DNA from: Parabacteroides sp. 52
GTDB lineage: Bacteria; Bacteroidota; Bacteroidia; Bacteroidales; Tannerellaceae
DNA length: 48,660 nt
Reading direction: 5' to 3'
Assembly: GCF_010500925.1 (NCBI RefSeq)
Contig: NZ_QVMG01000002.1
Coordinates: 190,092-238,751 of the forward strand
Part shown: positions 17,085 to 25,870 of the stretch, piece after piece
Layout of the letters: the number at the start of each line of letters is the position of its first letter
Position numbering within the stretch: position 1 is the first letter of the stretch
Notes under the pieces: model-generated
What the model was told of the DNA's origin: nothing
Database searches by the model: none
Seen by the model: only the letters and a program-made list of their open reading frames with translations
Position numbers and translations under genes: made by a program

Positions 17085-17783
17085 ATGCAGATATTTTATG
17101 CCCCGGATATCTCTTTGCATCCGGAACTACCCGAAGAAGAAGCCGGTCATGCGATCCGTGTGCTTCGTTTGACTGAAGGCGAGGAGATTCTCATCACCGA
17201 TGGGAAAGGTTTTTTTTATAAGGCAACCATTGTGCGTGCGCACCCTAAACATTGCGTGGTCTCTATATGGGAGAAATATCCGCAACCTGTTTTATGGAAT
17301 TTTCATTTGCATATCGCTGTGGCTCCTACAAAGAATATGGACCGGATGGAATGGTTTGTAGAGAAAGCGACAGAGATAGGTATAAATGCTGTTACTTGCC
17401 TGCATTGTCGTTTTTCGGAACGTAAGGAGATAAAGACCTCGCGCTTGGAAAAGATTATGGTGAGTGCAATGAAACAGTCCCAGAAAGCTTTATTGCCTCG
17501 TTTAGAAGGTATGACAGCGTTTAAGACTTTTGTTTCTCAACCTTTTTCCGGGCGTAAATATATAGCTCATTGCGAACCGGAAGAAAAATCATTATTAAAA
17601 CATATATATCAACCGGGAGAGGATTGTTTACTTCTTATAGGTCCTGAAGGGGATTTTAGTACGGAGGAGATTGAACTGGCTAAAGCGAATGGATTTGTCC
17701 CTGTCTCTTTGGGGGAAAGTCGTCTCCGGACAGAGACAGCAGCCTTGGTGGCTTGTCATACAATACAGTTGTTGAATCAATGA
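17085..17783 (+). CDS. rsmE: 16S rRNA (uracil-1498-N3)-methyltransferase
   Basis: Predicted 232 residues, SPOUT-class methyltransferase that modifies U1498 of 16S rRNA in the decoding region. The N-terminal PUA-like part has HAIRVLRLTEGE. The knotted SAM-binding part has KATEIGINAV, MKQSQKALLPRLE, LIGPEGDFSTEEIELA and LGESRLRTETAALVA. It is the last gene of the nuclease-transporter-rsmE run and is followed by a bidirectional terminator. Confidence 0.95.
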   Translation: MQIFYAPDISLHPELPEEEAGHAIRVLRLTEGEEILITDGKGFFYKATIVRAHPKHCVVSIWEKYPQPVLWNFHLHIAVAPTKNMDRMEWFVEKATEIGINAVTCLHCRFSERKEIKTSRLEKIMVSAMKQSQKALLPRLEGMTAFKTFVSQPFSGRKYIAHCEPEEKSLLKHIYQPGEDCLLLIGPEGDFSTEEIELAKANGFVPVSLGESRLRTETAALVACHTIQLLNQ

Positions 17784-17825
17784 AATAAAAAGAGGGAGAG
17801 AGGATTTCTAATCCGAAAACAATAT

Positions 17826-17868
17826 AAAAAAAGAGGCTGGTTTCCGATGAACCAGCCTCTTTTTATTA
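17826..17868. terminator. Bidirectional intrinsic terminator between rsmE and the 92-aa gene
   Basis: The arms AGAGGCTGGTT and AACCAGCCTCT are perfectly complementary with a 7-nt loop, flanked by an A-run on the left and a T-run on the right. It can therefore stop transcription from rsmE (+) and from the convergent small gene (-). Confidence 0.88.
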
Positions 17869-17873
17869 CATAA

Positions 17874-18152
17874 TTATAAGTTCTGTTTGTTGTCTAATTC
17901 TTTCAGCTTTTGAAGCTTTAATTCTATTTCTTCTTTTACTTTAATTAAGCGAAGCTCTTCTTCACCCATCTTTTCTTTTTTGTAGCGTAAAGCTAAAGCG
18001 ATTGAGCTATCAAGTTCTTCGAAACTGAGATGTTTTAAATTGCCTGCAACTAAATTAAATGCAGTTTCTTTGCCTAATTTATTGGCTTGACGTTTAGCGC
18101 GCATGGCAGCTTTTGCCTCTTCGGACATTTTTGATCCTTTAATTCTTCCCAT
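17874..18152 (-). CDS. Small basic helical protein of unknown function
   Basis: Predicted 92 residues, mostly helical and highly charged. The N-terminus reads MGRIKGSKMSEEAKAAMRAK, which resembles a NUMOD3-like DNA-binding helix motif (xSEEAKAAM). The C-terminal half (KVKEEIELKLQKLKELD) is likely coiled coil. A good promoter lies upstream and a terminator follows immediately, so it looks like a real monocistronic gene. I do not recognise a family; nucleic acid binding is a guess. Confidence 0.7.
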   Translation of the reverse strand: MGRIKGSKMSEEAKAAMRAKRQANKLGKETAFNLVAGNLKHLSFEELDSSIALALRYKKEKMGEEELRLIKVKEEIELKLQKLKELDNKQNL

Positions 18153-18200
18153 GGTAATCCTTATTATCTCTTAGTTTATAAAAAAATATTTAGTCGGGAA

Positions 18201-18231
18201 CAAATATATAAATAATAAATTAAATTACAAT
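18201..18231 (-). promoter_or_regulatory. Putative promoter of the 92-aa protein gene
   Basis: On the minus strand TATATTTG (18208-18201) is preceded by ATTG (18231-18228) at a spacing of 19 bp. The predicted start is near 18195, with a leader of about 43 nt. Confidence 0.5.
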
Positions 18232-18319
18232 AGCTTGCTGTTTTTGTTTTTCTAGGGGTATATCTTCTTGCTGTTTTGTTGTTTCTTTTTAGGCGAAATT
18301 ATCGATGTGGATAAAGAGA

Positions 18320-18349
18320 AAAGAGCGGCCTAATAACAGACCGCTCTTT
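18320..18349 (-). terminator. Intrinsic terminator after guaA
   Basis: The arms AAAGAGCGG (18320-18328) and CCGCTCTTT (18341-18349) are complementary with a 12-nt loop. On the minus strand the stem is followed by TTCTCTTTAT-type T-rich sequence. It lies 75 bp after the guaA stop. Confidence 0.7.
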
Positions 18350-18423
18350 CATTTTCTTTCTTTCTTTTAATGAATGAAAATTCATAAAACCAGGAAAGCT
18401 GAATATTCTTTTTTATAAATTCA

Positions 18424-19947
18424 TTATTCCCATTCAATTGTTGCAGGAGGTTTCGAACTTATATCGTATACAACGCGATTTACTCCTTTTACTTTATTGA
18501 TAATTTCATTCGATACTTTTGCTAAGAACTCATAAGGGAGTTGCGCCCAGTCGGCTGTCATAGCATCTGTTGAGGTGACGGCACGCAGGGTTATTGTATT
18601 CTCATAGGTCCGTTCATCCCCCATAACACCTACCGAACGAATAGGGAGCAGGATGGCACCTGCCTGCCATATTTTATCATATAATCCCCATTCACGCATC
18701 AAAGAGATGTAAATATCATCAGCCTCTTGTAATACGCGTACTTTTTCAGCAGTAATATCTCCTAAAATACGAATACCTAATCCGGGACCGGGGAAAGGAT
18801 GGCGTTTAATCAGATTGGGCTGCATGCCTAATTCCATTCCTACACGACGTACCTCATCTTTGAATAAGAGACGGAGAGGTTCGACTAACTTCAGGTTCAT
18901 CTTTTCAGGCAGACCACCCACATTGTGGTGGCTTTTTATCACGGTTCCTGTAATGGATAGAGATTCAATTACATCTGGATAAATGGTTCCTTGTCCCAGC
19001 CATTTAATATCTTTCAGTTTATGTGCTTCTTCGTCAAATACATCGATAAAACCTTTACCTATGATTTTACGTTTTTGCTCAGGATCTGTTACACCGGCCA
19101 GTTCATTATAGAATCGATCCCTGGCATTTATTCCGATAACATTTAATCCCAAATGTTCGTAATCTTTCAGTACGTTCTCGAATTCATTTTTACGCAATAA
19201 GCCGTGGTCAACAAATATACAGGTGAGGTTTTTACCGATCGCTTTGTTAAGTAATACGGCTGTTACGGAAGAATCGACTCCTCCGGAAAGGGCAAGGATG
19301 ACTTTGTCGTCACCTAATTGTGCCTTCAACTCGGCAACAGTAGATTCAATGAAAGAGGCAGGGGTCCAGTCTTTCGCAGCATCACATATATGGAGGAAAT
19401 TATCTAATAATTTCGTGCCGTCTGTTGAATGGAATACTTCCGGATGGAATTGTACACCCCAGGTTTGTTCCCCCTTAATAGAATAAGCTGCTGCTTTTAC
19501 ATCATCTGTGCTGGCTATGATATCAAAATCCTTAGGTAGGCTTGTAATTGTATCACCGTGTGACATCCATATCTGTGAGCCGGTTTGAATATCTTTTAAT
19601 AAGGGATCATTGGATTGGGTATATGTCAGATTTGCTCTTCCATATTCCCGCGAGTTTGCCGGTTCCACAGTTCCGCCCGATGTATATGCAAGGTATTGCG
19701 CTCCGTAACAAATACCCAAAACAGGATATTTACCACGGATTTGACTTAAATCAGTCTTAAATGCATTTGCATCATATACAGAATAAGGGCTACCGGAAAG
19801 AATGACTCCTTTTACTCCGGAGGCATTGTCGTGTGGAAACTTGTTGTAAGGAACTATTTCGCAATACATATTTAACTCCCGTATTCTACGGCCAATGAGT
19901 TGAGTTGTTTGCGAGCCAAAATCAAGAATAATTATTTTCTCGTGCAT
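18424..19947 (-). CDS. guaA: GMP synthase (glutamine-hydrolysing)
   Basis: Predicted 507 residues, usual length. The enzyme converts XMP, ATP and glutamine to GMP in the cytosol. The N-terminal glutamine amidotransferase domain has Cys80 (VLGICYGAQ) and His168/Glu170 (GVQFHPE). The ATP pyrophosphatase loop is SGGVDSS (221-227), and the C-terminal dimerisation domain ends in the typical PPATIEWE. It is transcribed alone, with a -7 box upstream (19976-19983) and a terminator downstream. Conserved [11 protein letters not shown] marks the XMP region. Confidence 0.97.
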   Translation of the reverse strand: MHEKIIILDFGSQTTQLIGRRIRELNMYCEIVPYNKFPHDNASGVKGVILSGSPYSVYDANAFKTDLSQIRGKYPVLGICYGAQYLAYTSGGTVEPANSREYGRANLTYTQSNDPLLKDIQTGSQIWMSHGDTITSLPKDFDIIASTDDVKAAAYSIKGEQTWGVQFHPEVFHSTDGTKLLDNFLHICDAAKDWTPASFIESTVAELKAQLGDDKVILALSGGVDSSVTAVLLNKAIGKNLTCIFVDHGLLRKNEFENVLKDYEHLGLNVIGINARDRFYNELAGVTDPEQKRKIIGKGFIDVFDEEAHKLKDIKWLGQGTIYPDVIESLSITGTVIKSHHNVGGLPEKMNLKLVEPLRLLFKDEVRRVGMELGMQPNLIKRHPFPGPGLGIRILGDITAEKVRVLQEADDIYISLMREWGLYDKIWQAGAILLPIRSVGVMGDERTYENTITLRAVTSTDAMTADWAQLPYEFLAKVSNEIINKVKGVNRVVYDISSKPPATIEWE

Positions 19948-19975
19948 GCAAATAAAGATATTAAATTGAATGGTG

Positions 19976-19983
19976 CAAAGTTA
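19976..19983 (-). promoter_or_regulatory. Putative -7 box of guaA
   Basis: On the minus strand the sequence is TAACTTTG, a match to TAnnTTTG. It predicts a transcript start near 19970 and a leader of about 23 nt. I see no convincing purine riboswitch in this short leader. Confidence 0.5.
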
Positions 19984-20058
19984 GAAATAATATTCGGATA
20001 TTTCTTATTTATAAAGCTATAAACAGAGAGCCTTCGGAGGCTTGTTGGGGGATGGATG

Positions 20059-21969
20059 TTATTCTTCCGACAGATAACGAAGGTATCCGTCTTCTATCTC
20101 GAAATGTGGATCCTGGTCGGCCAAAAAACGGATCACTTGGATTACCTTTTCCATGGGAAAAGGAATCTCTTTTACCAACTCTTTTACAAGGATAGGTTCG
20201 CAGGTAAGCGTTTTTTCTAATAAAGTACGGATTTGATCGAAGTCATAATTGGAGATTCCTGCCTCATTTTTCCTGCGACAAATATCACAAGAACCGCAAT
20301 TACTTGTTTTTTTCTCCCCAAAATAAGCCAGAAGCATACGAACCCGGCAGCATTGCTCCTCGTTGATATATTCGAGTACTTTGTTTATGCGGTTTTCAAA
20401 ACGATCTTTCCGTTCTTCGTAGGCTGAGCGTGGGATACGTATGTGTTTTATCTCTTCCCGTGTTTGTGTGTAGATGATTAAAGGTGTTTTTTTGTGAGGG
20501 ATATAATTCACGATCCTGTATTTGGAAAGGGCAATTAGGATGTCATATACCTCTTGTGGGGATACGCCGGCCCGTGTGGCTATTACCGTTTCATCGATAT
20601 ATACGTAGTCGGCAAATAAGCCGGTGTAAGAACGAAGAATGGTCTGTATGACTTCATCTGTGTGTTTGTCCTGATGCAGGTGTTTGTATAGTTCTTCCCG
20701 GGTTGCCACAAAAAGTAAACGGGAAGCATTGTCTATTTCCTCTGTATATTCAATATAACCGGAAAGCTCCAATATTTTGAGTGCATGGTGGGCTTGCAGG
20801 TGGGAGAATTTGAAGGCTGAACAAAAGTCGATCAGGGAAAAGTCGTGTACCGTATCTAGTCCATAGCCCACAGCGATCTGATAATAATTGCCTAAGGCCT
20901 CATATACCCGATAAATGAATTCTTTATCCGGGAATTCATCGGTGAATCGTTTTTTTAGTTTGGCATTGTCAATGCCGGAACAAAGAGTTACCGCATATGC
21001 TTTCTGTTCGTCTCGTCCAGCGCGACCGGCTTCTTGAAAATATTCTTCCAACGAACCGGGCATATCTATGTGAATCACCAGGCGTACATCGGGTTTGTCG
21101 ATACCCATGCCAAAAGCATTTGTGGCGACAATAACCCGGCACTCATTGTTTTTCCAACGGTTTTGCCGGATTGTTTTTTCTGCACGATTCAGTCCTGCGT
21201 GAAAGAAGTCGGCAGAAATATTCGCCTTTTGTAACAGGGATGCTATTTCTTTGGTGCGGTTGCGATTGCGTACATAAACGATGGCCGATCCGTTTACACG
21301 TTCCAGTATATAAATGAGTTGAGAGACTTTGTCATCTGTCCGTCTGACTGAATAGGATAGATTGGGGCGGGCAAAGCTTTTTTGAAATACATTCTTTTGT
21401 TTGAACAGCAATTTGTTCTGGATGTCGTCCACTACATCGGGGGTGGCCGTAGCGGTTAATGCCAGTATGGGGATGTTCGGTAATAATTTGCGAATATCTG
21501 CAATGTTCAAATAGGAGGGACGGAAGTCATATCCCCATTGAGACACGCAATGGCTTTCGTCAACAACCAGGAAATTTACTTGCATAGCTTGTAACTTCGC
21601 CTGGAATATTTCAGTCCGTAAACGCTCGGGAGATACATAGAGGAATTTGTAATTGCCGAAAATACAATTCTCCAATTGGTTGATGATTTCTTTCCGGCTC
21701 ATGCCGGAATAAACGGCTGTCGCTTTGATGCCTAACTGCCGCAGATTATCAACCTGGTCTTTCATCAAAGCGATCAATGGGGTTACAACAATGCATATAC
21801 CTTCCATGGCCATGGCTGGCACCTGAAAGGTGATGGATTTACCTCCGCCTGTAGGCATGAGACCCAATGTGTCTTTTCCGTTATATACAGAATGAATAAT
21901 ATCTTCCTGCAAAGGGCGGAAAGAGCTATATCCCCAATACGTCTGTAATATATTATGGAAAATACTCAC
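20059..21969 (-). CDS. recQ: ATP-dependent DNA helicase RecQ (short form)
   Basis: Predicted 636 residues. Helicase motifs are visible: FRPLQEDII, Walker A PTGGGKS (39-45), DESH box (137-140), LTATAT, then the second RecA lobe with QEAGRAGRDEQ. A RecQ zinc-binding segment follows, with cysteines at 540/541, 558, 561 and 564. The C-terminus is a short winged-helix-like part; no HRDC domain is evident, so it is shorter than some other Bacteroidales RecQ forms. It unwinds 3'-5' and acts with RecJ in recombination. It starts nine bases after recJ, so both are probably cotranscribed. Confidence 0.94.
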   Translation of the reverse strand: MSIFHNILQTYWGYSSFRPLQEDIIHSVYNGKDTLGLMPTGGGKSITFQVPAMAMEGICIVVTPLIALMKDQVDNLRQLGIKATAVYSGMSRKEIINQLENCIFGNYKFLYVSPERLRTEIFQAKLQAMQVNFLVVDESHCVSQWGYDFRPSYLNIADIRKLLPNIPILALTATATPDVVDDIQNKLLFKQKNVFQKSFARPNLSYSVRRTDDKVSQLIYILERVNGSAIVYVRNRNRTKEIASLLQKANISADFFHAGLNRAEKTIRQNRWKNNECRVIVATNAFGMGIDKPDVRLVIHIDMPGSLEEYFQEAGRAGRDEQKAYAVTLCSGIDNAKLKKRFTDEFPDKEFIYRVYEALGNYYQIAVGYGLDTVHDFSLIDFCSAFKFSHLQAHHALKILELSGYIEYTEEIDNASRLLFVATREELYKHLHQDKHTDEVIQTILRSYTGLFADYVYIDETVIATRAGVSPQEVYDILIALSKYRIVNYIPHKKTPLIIYTQTREEIKHIRIPRSAYEERKDRFENRINKVLEYINEEQCCRVRMLLAYFGEKKTSNCGSCDICRRKNEAGISNYDFDQIRTLLEKTLTCEPILVKELVKEIPFPMEKVIQVIRFLADQDPHFEIEDGYLRYLSEE

Positions 21970-21978
21970 GGGTTTTGT

Positions 21979-23703
21979 TCATATAGTGTCTGTCTTGATG
22001 TCTTTTATCATCAATTGAATGGAAGTACTACCACCGTATGTGTTTTCTTCTATTGTATAGCAGATATGAAATGGTTTTGCCGCTTTAATGTGTTCATTAA
22101 ACTCGTGCATACCAAAAGCAATCGCGTGAATAGGTGAATTGGTGGAAGAGTCGATCAGTTCCAGTTTGATGTGTTCCAGTTCTTTACCTACCAGCCTGCT
22201 GGTGCCGAAATCTTTAACATTCAGGGAGCAGAATACCGGCTTTTGGTTTTCCGGACCAAAAGGGTTCATCTTCTTCAGATCGTGCATCAGTTTCATATTG
22301 ATATCTTTCAGGTCTAATACCGCATCAATATCAATCTGGGGAGTCATCTGTTCGGGAATGATTTCGTCGGCAGCTAATTGCAGAAAGCGGCTGGTGAATG
22401 CTTCCAGGTTTTCTTCTTTCAAAGATAATCCGGCAGCGTAGGTATGTCCCCCGAAGTTTTCTAACAGGTCGCGGCAGCTTTCAATGGCTTTGTATATGTC
22501 GAAGCCGGTTACCGAACGGGCGGAACCGGTAATTAATTCGGATGATTTTGTTAAAACAACAGCCGGGCGAAAATATTTTTCGGTTAACCGGGAGGCGACA
22601 ATGCCGATAACGCCTTTGTGCCAGTCCGGATTATAGACAATTATTGCTTTGCGGTCTTCGATATCATGAAATTCATCAATGGCCTCATTTGCTTCATCGG
22701 TTATTTTCTTGTCTAGTTCGCGACGTACGTCATTGTATTTATTGATGTTTTCACTTTTTTCACGGGCGGCTTCACTGTCTTTTGCCAACAATAAGTCAAC
22801 AGCTTCTTTACCGTTTTCCATGCGTCCGGAAGCATTGATGCGGGGACCTATTTTGAAAACGATATCGCTGATAGTGATGTCTTTATTTGTTAAGCCGCAA
22901 ATGTCAATAATGCCTTTGAGCCCTAAACTGGGGTTGCTGTTGAGTTGTTTCAAACCATAATAGGCCAGTATCCTGTTTTCTCCGGTGATAGGTACAATAT
23001 CCGAGGCGATACTGACGGCTGTCAGGTCTAGTAATTTTTCCAAATCGGAAGACGGGAATTTATTACTTTTAGCAAATGCCTGCATGAATTTAAAGCCAAC
23101 CCCACATCCGGACAGATGATCATAAGGATAGATCGAGTCTACTCGTTTGGCATCCAGTACGGCGATTGCGTCTGGCAGGGTATCATCCGGCATATGGTGG
23201 TCACAGATAATAAAATCGATACCTTTATTTTTGGCATATTCTATTTTATCAATTGCTTTGATTCCACAGTCTAACGAAATGATAAGGGTAATATCATTTT
23301 CATAGGCATAATCAATCCCTTTATAAGATATTCCATAGCCTTCATCGTATCGGTCCGGTATGTAATAATCCAAAGAGGATGTATAGGTGCGTAAGTATTT
23401 ATAGACTAAAGATACGGCAGTAGTACCGTCCACATCATAATCACCGTAAACTAATATTTTCTCTTTATTCCCCAAAGCCTTATTCAGGCGTTTGACCGCT
23501 TTTTCCATATCCGGCATTAGAAATGGATCATGCAGGTCGTTTAGGTTGGGTTTAAAGAATTTCTTTGCTTCTTCTATAGACGCAATTCCCCGCTGTATAA
23601 GTAAGAGTGCGACTACCTGACTGATCCCCAGCCGGGTAACGAACTCATCTCTTTTATGTAACTCTTCTTTTGTAGGGGTTTGTAAATTCCATCTGTTAAC
23701 CAT
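21979..23703 (-). CDS. recJ: Single-stranded-DNA-specific exonuclease RecJ
   Basis: Predicted 574 residues, standard length. The DHH phosphoesterase core shows GDYDVDG (87-93) and CDHHMPDD (DHH at 168-170). The DHHA1 half shows GPRINASGRM and the GGHTYAAGLSLKEEN motif. RecJ degrades single-stranded DNA 5'-3' in recombination and mismatch repair. The immediate neighbour recQ supplies unwound substrate, as known for the RecQ-RecJ pair. Upstream is a 200-bp spacer shared with the divergent tsaC gene. Confidence 0.95.
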   Translation of the reverse strand: MVNRWNLQTPTKEELHKRDEFVTRLGISQVVALLLIQRGIASIEEAKKFFKPNLNDLHDPFLMPDMEKAVKRLNKALGNKEKILVYGDYDVDGTTAVSLVYKYLRTYTSSLDYYIPDRYDEGYGISYKGIDYAYENDITLIISLDCGIKAIDKIEYAKNKGIDFIICDHHMPDDTLPDAIAVLDAKRVDSIYPYDHLSGCGVGFKFMQAFAKSNKFPSSDLEKLLDLTAVSIASDIVPITGENRILAYYGLKQLNSNPSLGLKGIIDICGLTNKDITISDIVFKIGPRINASGRMENGKEAVDLLLAKDSEAAREKSENINKYNDVRRELDKKITDEANEAIDEFHDIEDRKAIIVYNPDWHKGVIGIVASRLTEKYFRPAVVLTKSSELITGSARSVTGFDIYKAIESCRDLLENFGGHTYAAGLSLKEENLEAFTSRFLQLAADEIIPEQMTPQIDIDAVLDLKDINMKLMHDLKKMNPFGPENQKPVFCSLNVKDFGTSRLVGKELEHIKLELIDSSTNSPIHAIAFGMHEFNEHIKAAKPFHICYTIEENTYGGSTSIQLMIKDIKTDTI

Positions 23704-23878
23704 TATATATTATTTTTTCTTTTTTTGCTTTCTCGGGAGCATATCTTCTTTAGAAAGAAAGTTTCTAATAAAAAAGAATGCTTGAATCGGTAAAGTTAAG
23801 AATTTCTATATAGATTATAGCAATAGCATGGGGAAAATAGTTTTCTTGTTATTATTTTTTATAATCCCGAATGATTTG

Positions 23879-23886
23879 TACATTTG
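23879..23886 (+). promoter_or_regulatory. Putative -7 box of the tsaC operon
   Basis: TACATTTG fits the -7 consensus. It sits inside the extended reading frame that starts at 23828 and predicts transcription from about 23892, supporting the internal start at 23906. Confidence 0.5.
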
Positions 23887-23905
23887 CGCAAACATTCTAA
23901 ATGGC

Positions 23906-24466
23906 ATGACAGAAGATATAAAAAAAGCCTGTGAGGTCTTACAGGCAGGAGGTTTGATTCTTTATCCGACAGATACAATATGGGGAATTGGTTGCGATGC
24001 AACCAATGACAAGGCTGTTCAAAAAGTATATGAACTGAAGGAGAGGATTGATCACAAAGCAATGCTTGTCTTAATTGATAATCCGGCTAAATTGGATACG
24101 TATGTTTCTGATGTTCCTGCTATTGCCTGGGATCTTATCGAGGTATCGGATAAACCCTTGACTATTATCTTTTCAAATGCTAAAAATTTATCACCCCAAT
24201 TATTAGGGGAGGATGGAAGTGTGGGAATACGTGTAACCCATGAAGAATTTTCCCGAAAATTGTGTGAACGTTTCCGGAAACCATTGGTTTCAACATCTGC
24301 CAATATAAGTGGTCAAGTATTTCCTTCCACTTTTGCTGAAATCTCCGACTCTATAAAAGAGGGTGTGGATTATATTGTAAAATACAGACAGGATGACATG
24401 AGTGAAGCACAACCATCCAGCATTCTTAAGCTTGGATCCGGGGGGCTTGTTCAGGTAATCAGATAA
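23906..24466 (+). CDS. tsaC: L-threonylcarbamoyladenylate synthase (YrdC/Sua5 type)
   Basis: Predicted 186 residues. It makes threonylcarbamoyl-AMP from threonine, bicarbonate and ATP, the first step of the tRNA t6A37 modification. Conserved blocks are the N-terminal GGLILYPTDTIWGIGCDA, ELKERIDHKAMLVLI, VGIRVTHEEF and PLVSTSANISGQ. The start at 23906 (MTEDIKKACEVL) matches the family; the extra 26 residues from 23828 look like a false hydrophobic leader and overlap the -7 box. There is no long C-terminal Sua5 domain. The sugar transferase gene starts two bases after the stop. Confidence 0.93.
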   Translation: MTEDIKKACEVLQAGGLILYPTDTIWGIGCDATNDKAVQKVYELKERIDHKAMLVLIDNPAKLDTYVSDVPAIAWDLIEVSDKPLTIIFSNAKNLSPQLLGEDGSVGIRVTHEEFSRKLCERFRKPLVSTSANISGQVFPSTFAEISDSIKEGVDYIVKYRQDDMSEAQPSSILKLGSGGLVQVIR

Positions 24467-24468
24467 GA

Positions 24469-25869
24469 ATGAATATAAAGGTTCAGGCAAAAAAATATAT
24501 TGTTTCGGATTTTATTGCAGCAGCCATTACCTGGCTATTGTTTAATATACTTAGATATATTGAAATTGCTACATATGGTGGTTTTTCTTCTTTAAAATCC
24601 TATCTGTCTTCTTTTCAGGTATGGGAAGGACAGATACTTATTCCTTTTTTCTGGTTAATCTTATTTTATTTTTCCGGTTATTATAATAAACCCATAGGTA
24701 AATCCCGTTTGGCTGAGTTTTTTTCAACCTGGATCACTGTTACGATCGGGGTTGTATTGATATTTTTTATTATTGTATTGAATGACCTTCCCCGTTCTTT
24801 TGAGATCTATTATGAATTATTCTTTTCTTTATTGTCTTTACAGTTTGTTTTGACATATATCCCCCGGCTCTATATTACTCAACAGACAAACCGGAAAGTG
24901 AAATGTAGAGCATATTCTATGCGTGTTTTACTTATAGGTGCCGGAGAGAATGCCAAACGCATAGCGGAGGATCTTTATAAGTGGGGGTATACAATTGCCG
25001 GTTTTGTTCCGGAAAAGGATAATGTTCCCATACAGGTCGATGCCGATCAGGTATTGGGTTCTATCCATGATTTGCCGCAATTGATGAAAGAAGGGAATAT
25101 TGATGAACTCGTGTTGGCTATGGAAGCAACAGACAGTGAACGCCAATTGCCTATATTGTATTCTTTGTATCAATACAAACGCCCGATAAAGGTATTGGCC
25201 GACAATTCCAATATGTTGGCAAAAGTAAAGATCAAAACGATTTACGGGATTCCCCTTGTCGATATAACGGATAATAATTTCTCCGAAGCCGGAAAGAATA
25301 TCAAGCTGTTCATGGATAAGATCGTATCTGTTATCGCTTTATTGTTACTTTCTCCGCTTTTTATCTATATAGCTTGGCGGGTAAAAAAAGACTCCAGTGG
25401 TCCTGTTCTTTTTAAGCAAGAGAGAATAGGTTATATGGGAACCCCGTTTTGGATATATAAGTTTCGCACGATGTATGTCGATGCAGAAAAAAAAGGTCCT
25501 TTACTTTCCGTAGAGGACGATCCCCGTATTACCCCTTTTGGCAGAATTATGCGTAAATATCGCCTGGATGAATTACCCCAGTTCTGGAATGTGTTAAAAG
25601 GAGATATGTCTTTGGTCGGTCCCCGTCCTGAGCGTCGTTATTTTATTGATCAGATCGTACAACGAGCCCCTTATTATTCTCTTCTGCATAATGTAAAACC
25701 AGGTATAACCTCATTAGGAATGGTTAAATACGGATATGCAGCCGATGTGGATCAAATGATAGAACGTTTGAAATATGATATATTATATTATGAGAATATG
25801 TCTTTGGGTTTGGATATTACAATATTGATTTATACGATAAAAACAGTAGTTACTGGTAAAGGTATTTGA
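24469..25869 (+). CDS. Polyprenyl-phosphate sugar-phosphate transferase (WbaP/EpsE-type)
   Basis: Predicted 466 residues. About five membrane helices lie in the first 130 residues, a nucleotide-fold domain follows (RVLLIGAGENAKRIAEDL, about 150-250), then another helix (VIALLLLSPLFIYIA). The C-terminal catalytic bacterial sugar transferase domain has LFKQERIGYMGTPFWIYKFR, KYRLDELPQFWNVLKGDMS and LVGPRPE. Such enzymes load a hexose-1-phosphate on undecaprenyl phosphate to start surface polysaccharide synthesis. It starts two bases after tsaC and ends one base before the ClC gene, with no other polysaccharide gene near. The gene looks more AT-rich than its neighbours. The sugar is unknown. Confidence 0.93.
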   Translation: MNIKVQAKKYIVSDFIAAAITWLLFNILRYIEIATYGGFSSLKSYLSSFQVWEGQILIPFFWLILFYFSGYYNKPIGKSRLAEFFSTWITVTIGVVLIFFIIVLNDLPRSFEIYYELFFSLLSLQFVLTYIPRLYITQQTNRKVKCRAYSMRVLLIGAGENAKRIAEDLYKWGYTIAGFVPEKDNVPIQVDADQVLGSIHDLPQLMKEGNIDELVLAMEATDSERQLPILYSLYQYKRPIKVLADNSNMLAKVKIKTIYGIPLVDITDNNFSEAGKNIKLFMDKIVSVIALLLLSPLFIYIAWRVKKDSSGPVLFKQERIGYMGTPFWIYKFRTMYVDAEKKGPLLSVEDDPRITPFGRIMRKYRLDELPQFWNVLKGDMSLVGPRPERRYFIDQIVQRAPYYSLLHNVKPGITSLGMVKYGYAADVDQMIERLKYDILYYENMSLGLDITILIYTIKTVVTGKGI

Positions 25870-25870
25870 C

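Noticed and set aside
19923..20000. A purine riboswitch upstream of guaA
   Set aside because: The predicted leader is only about 23 nt, too short, and no three-way junction elements are visible.
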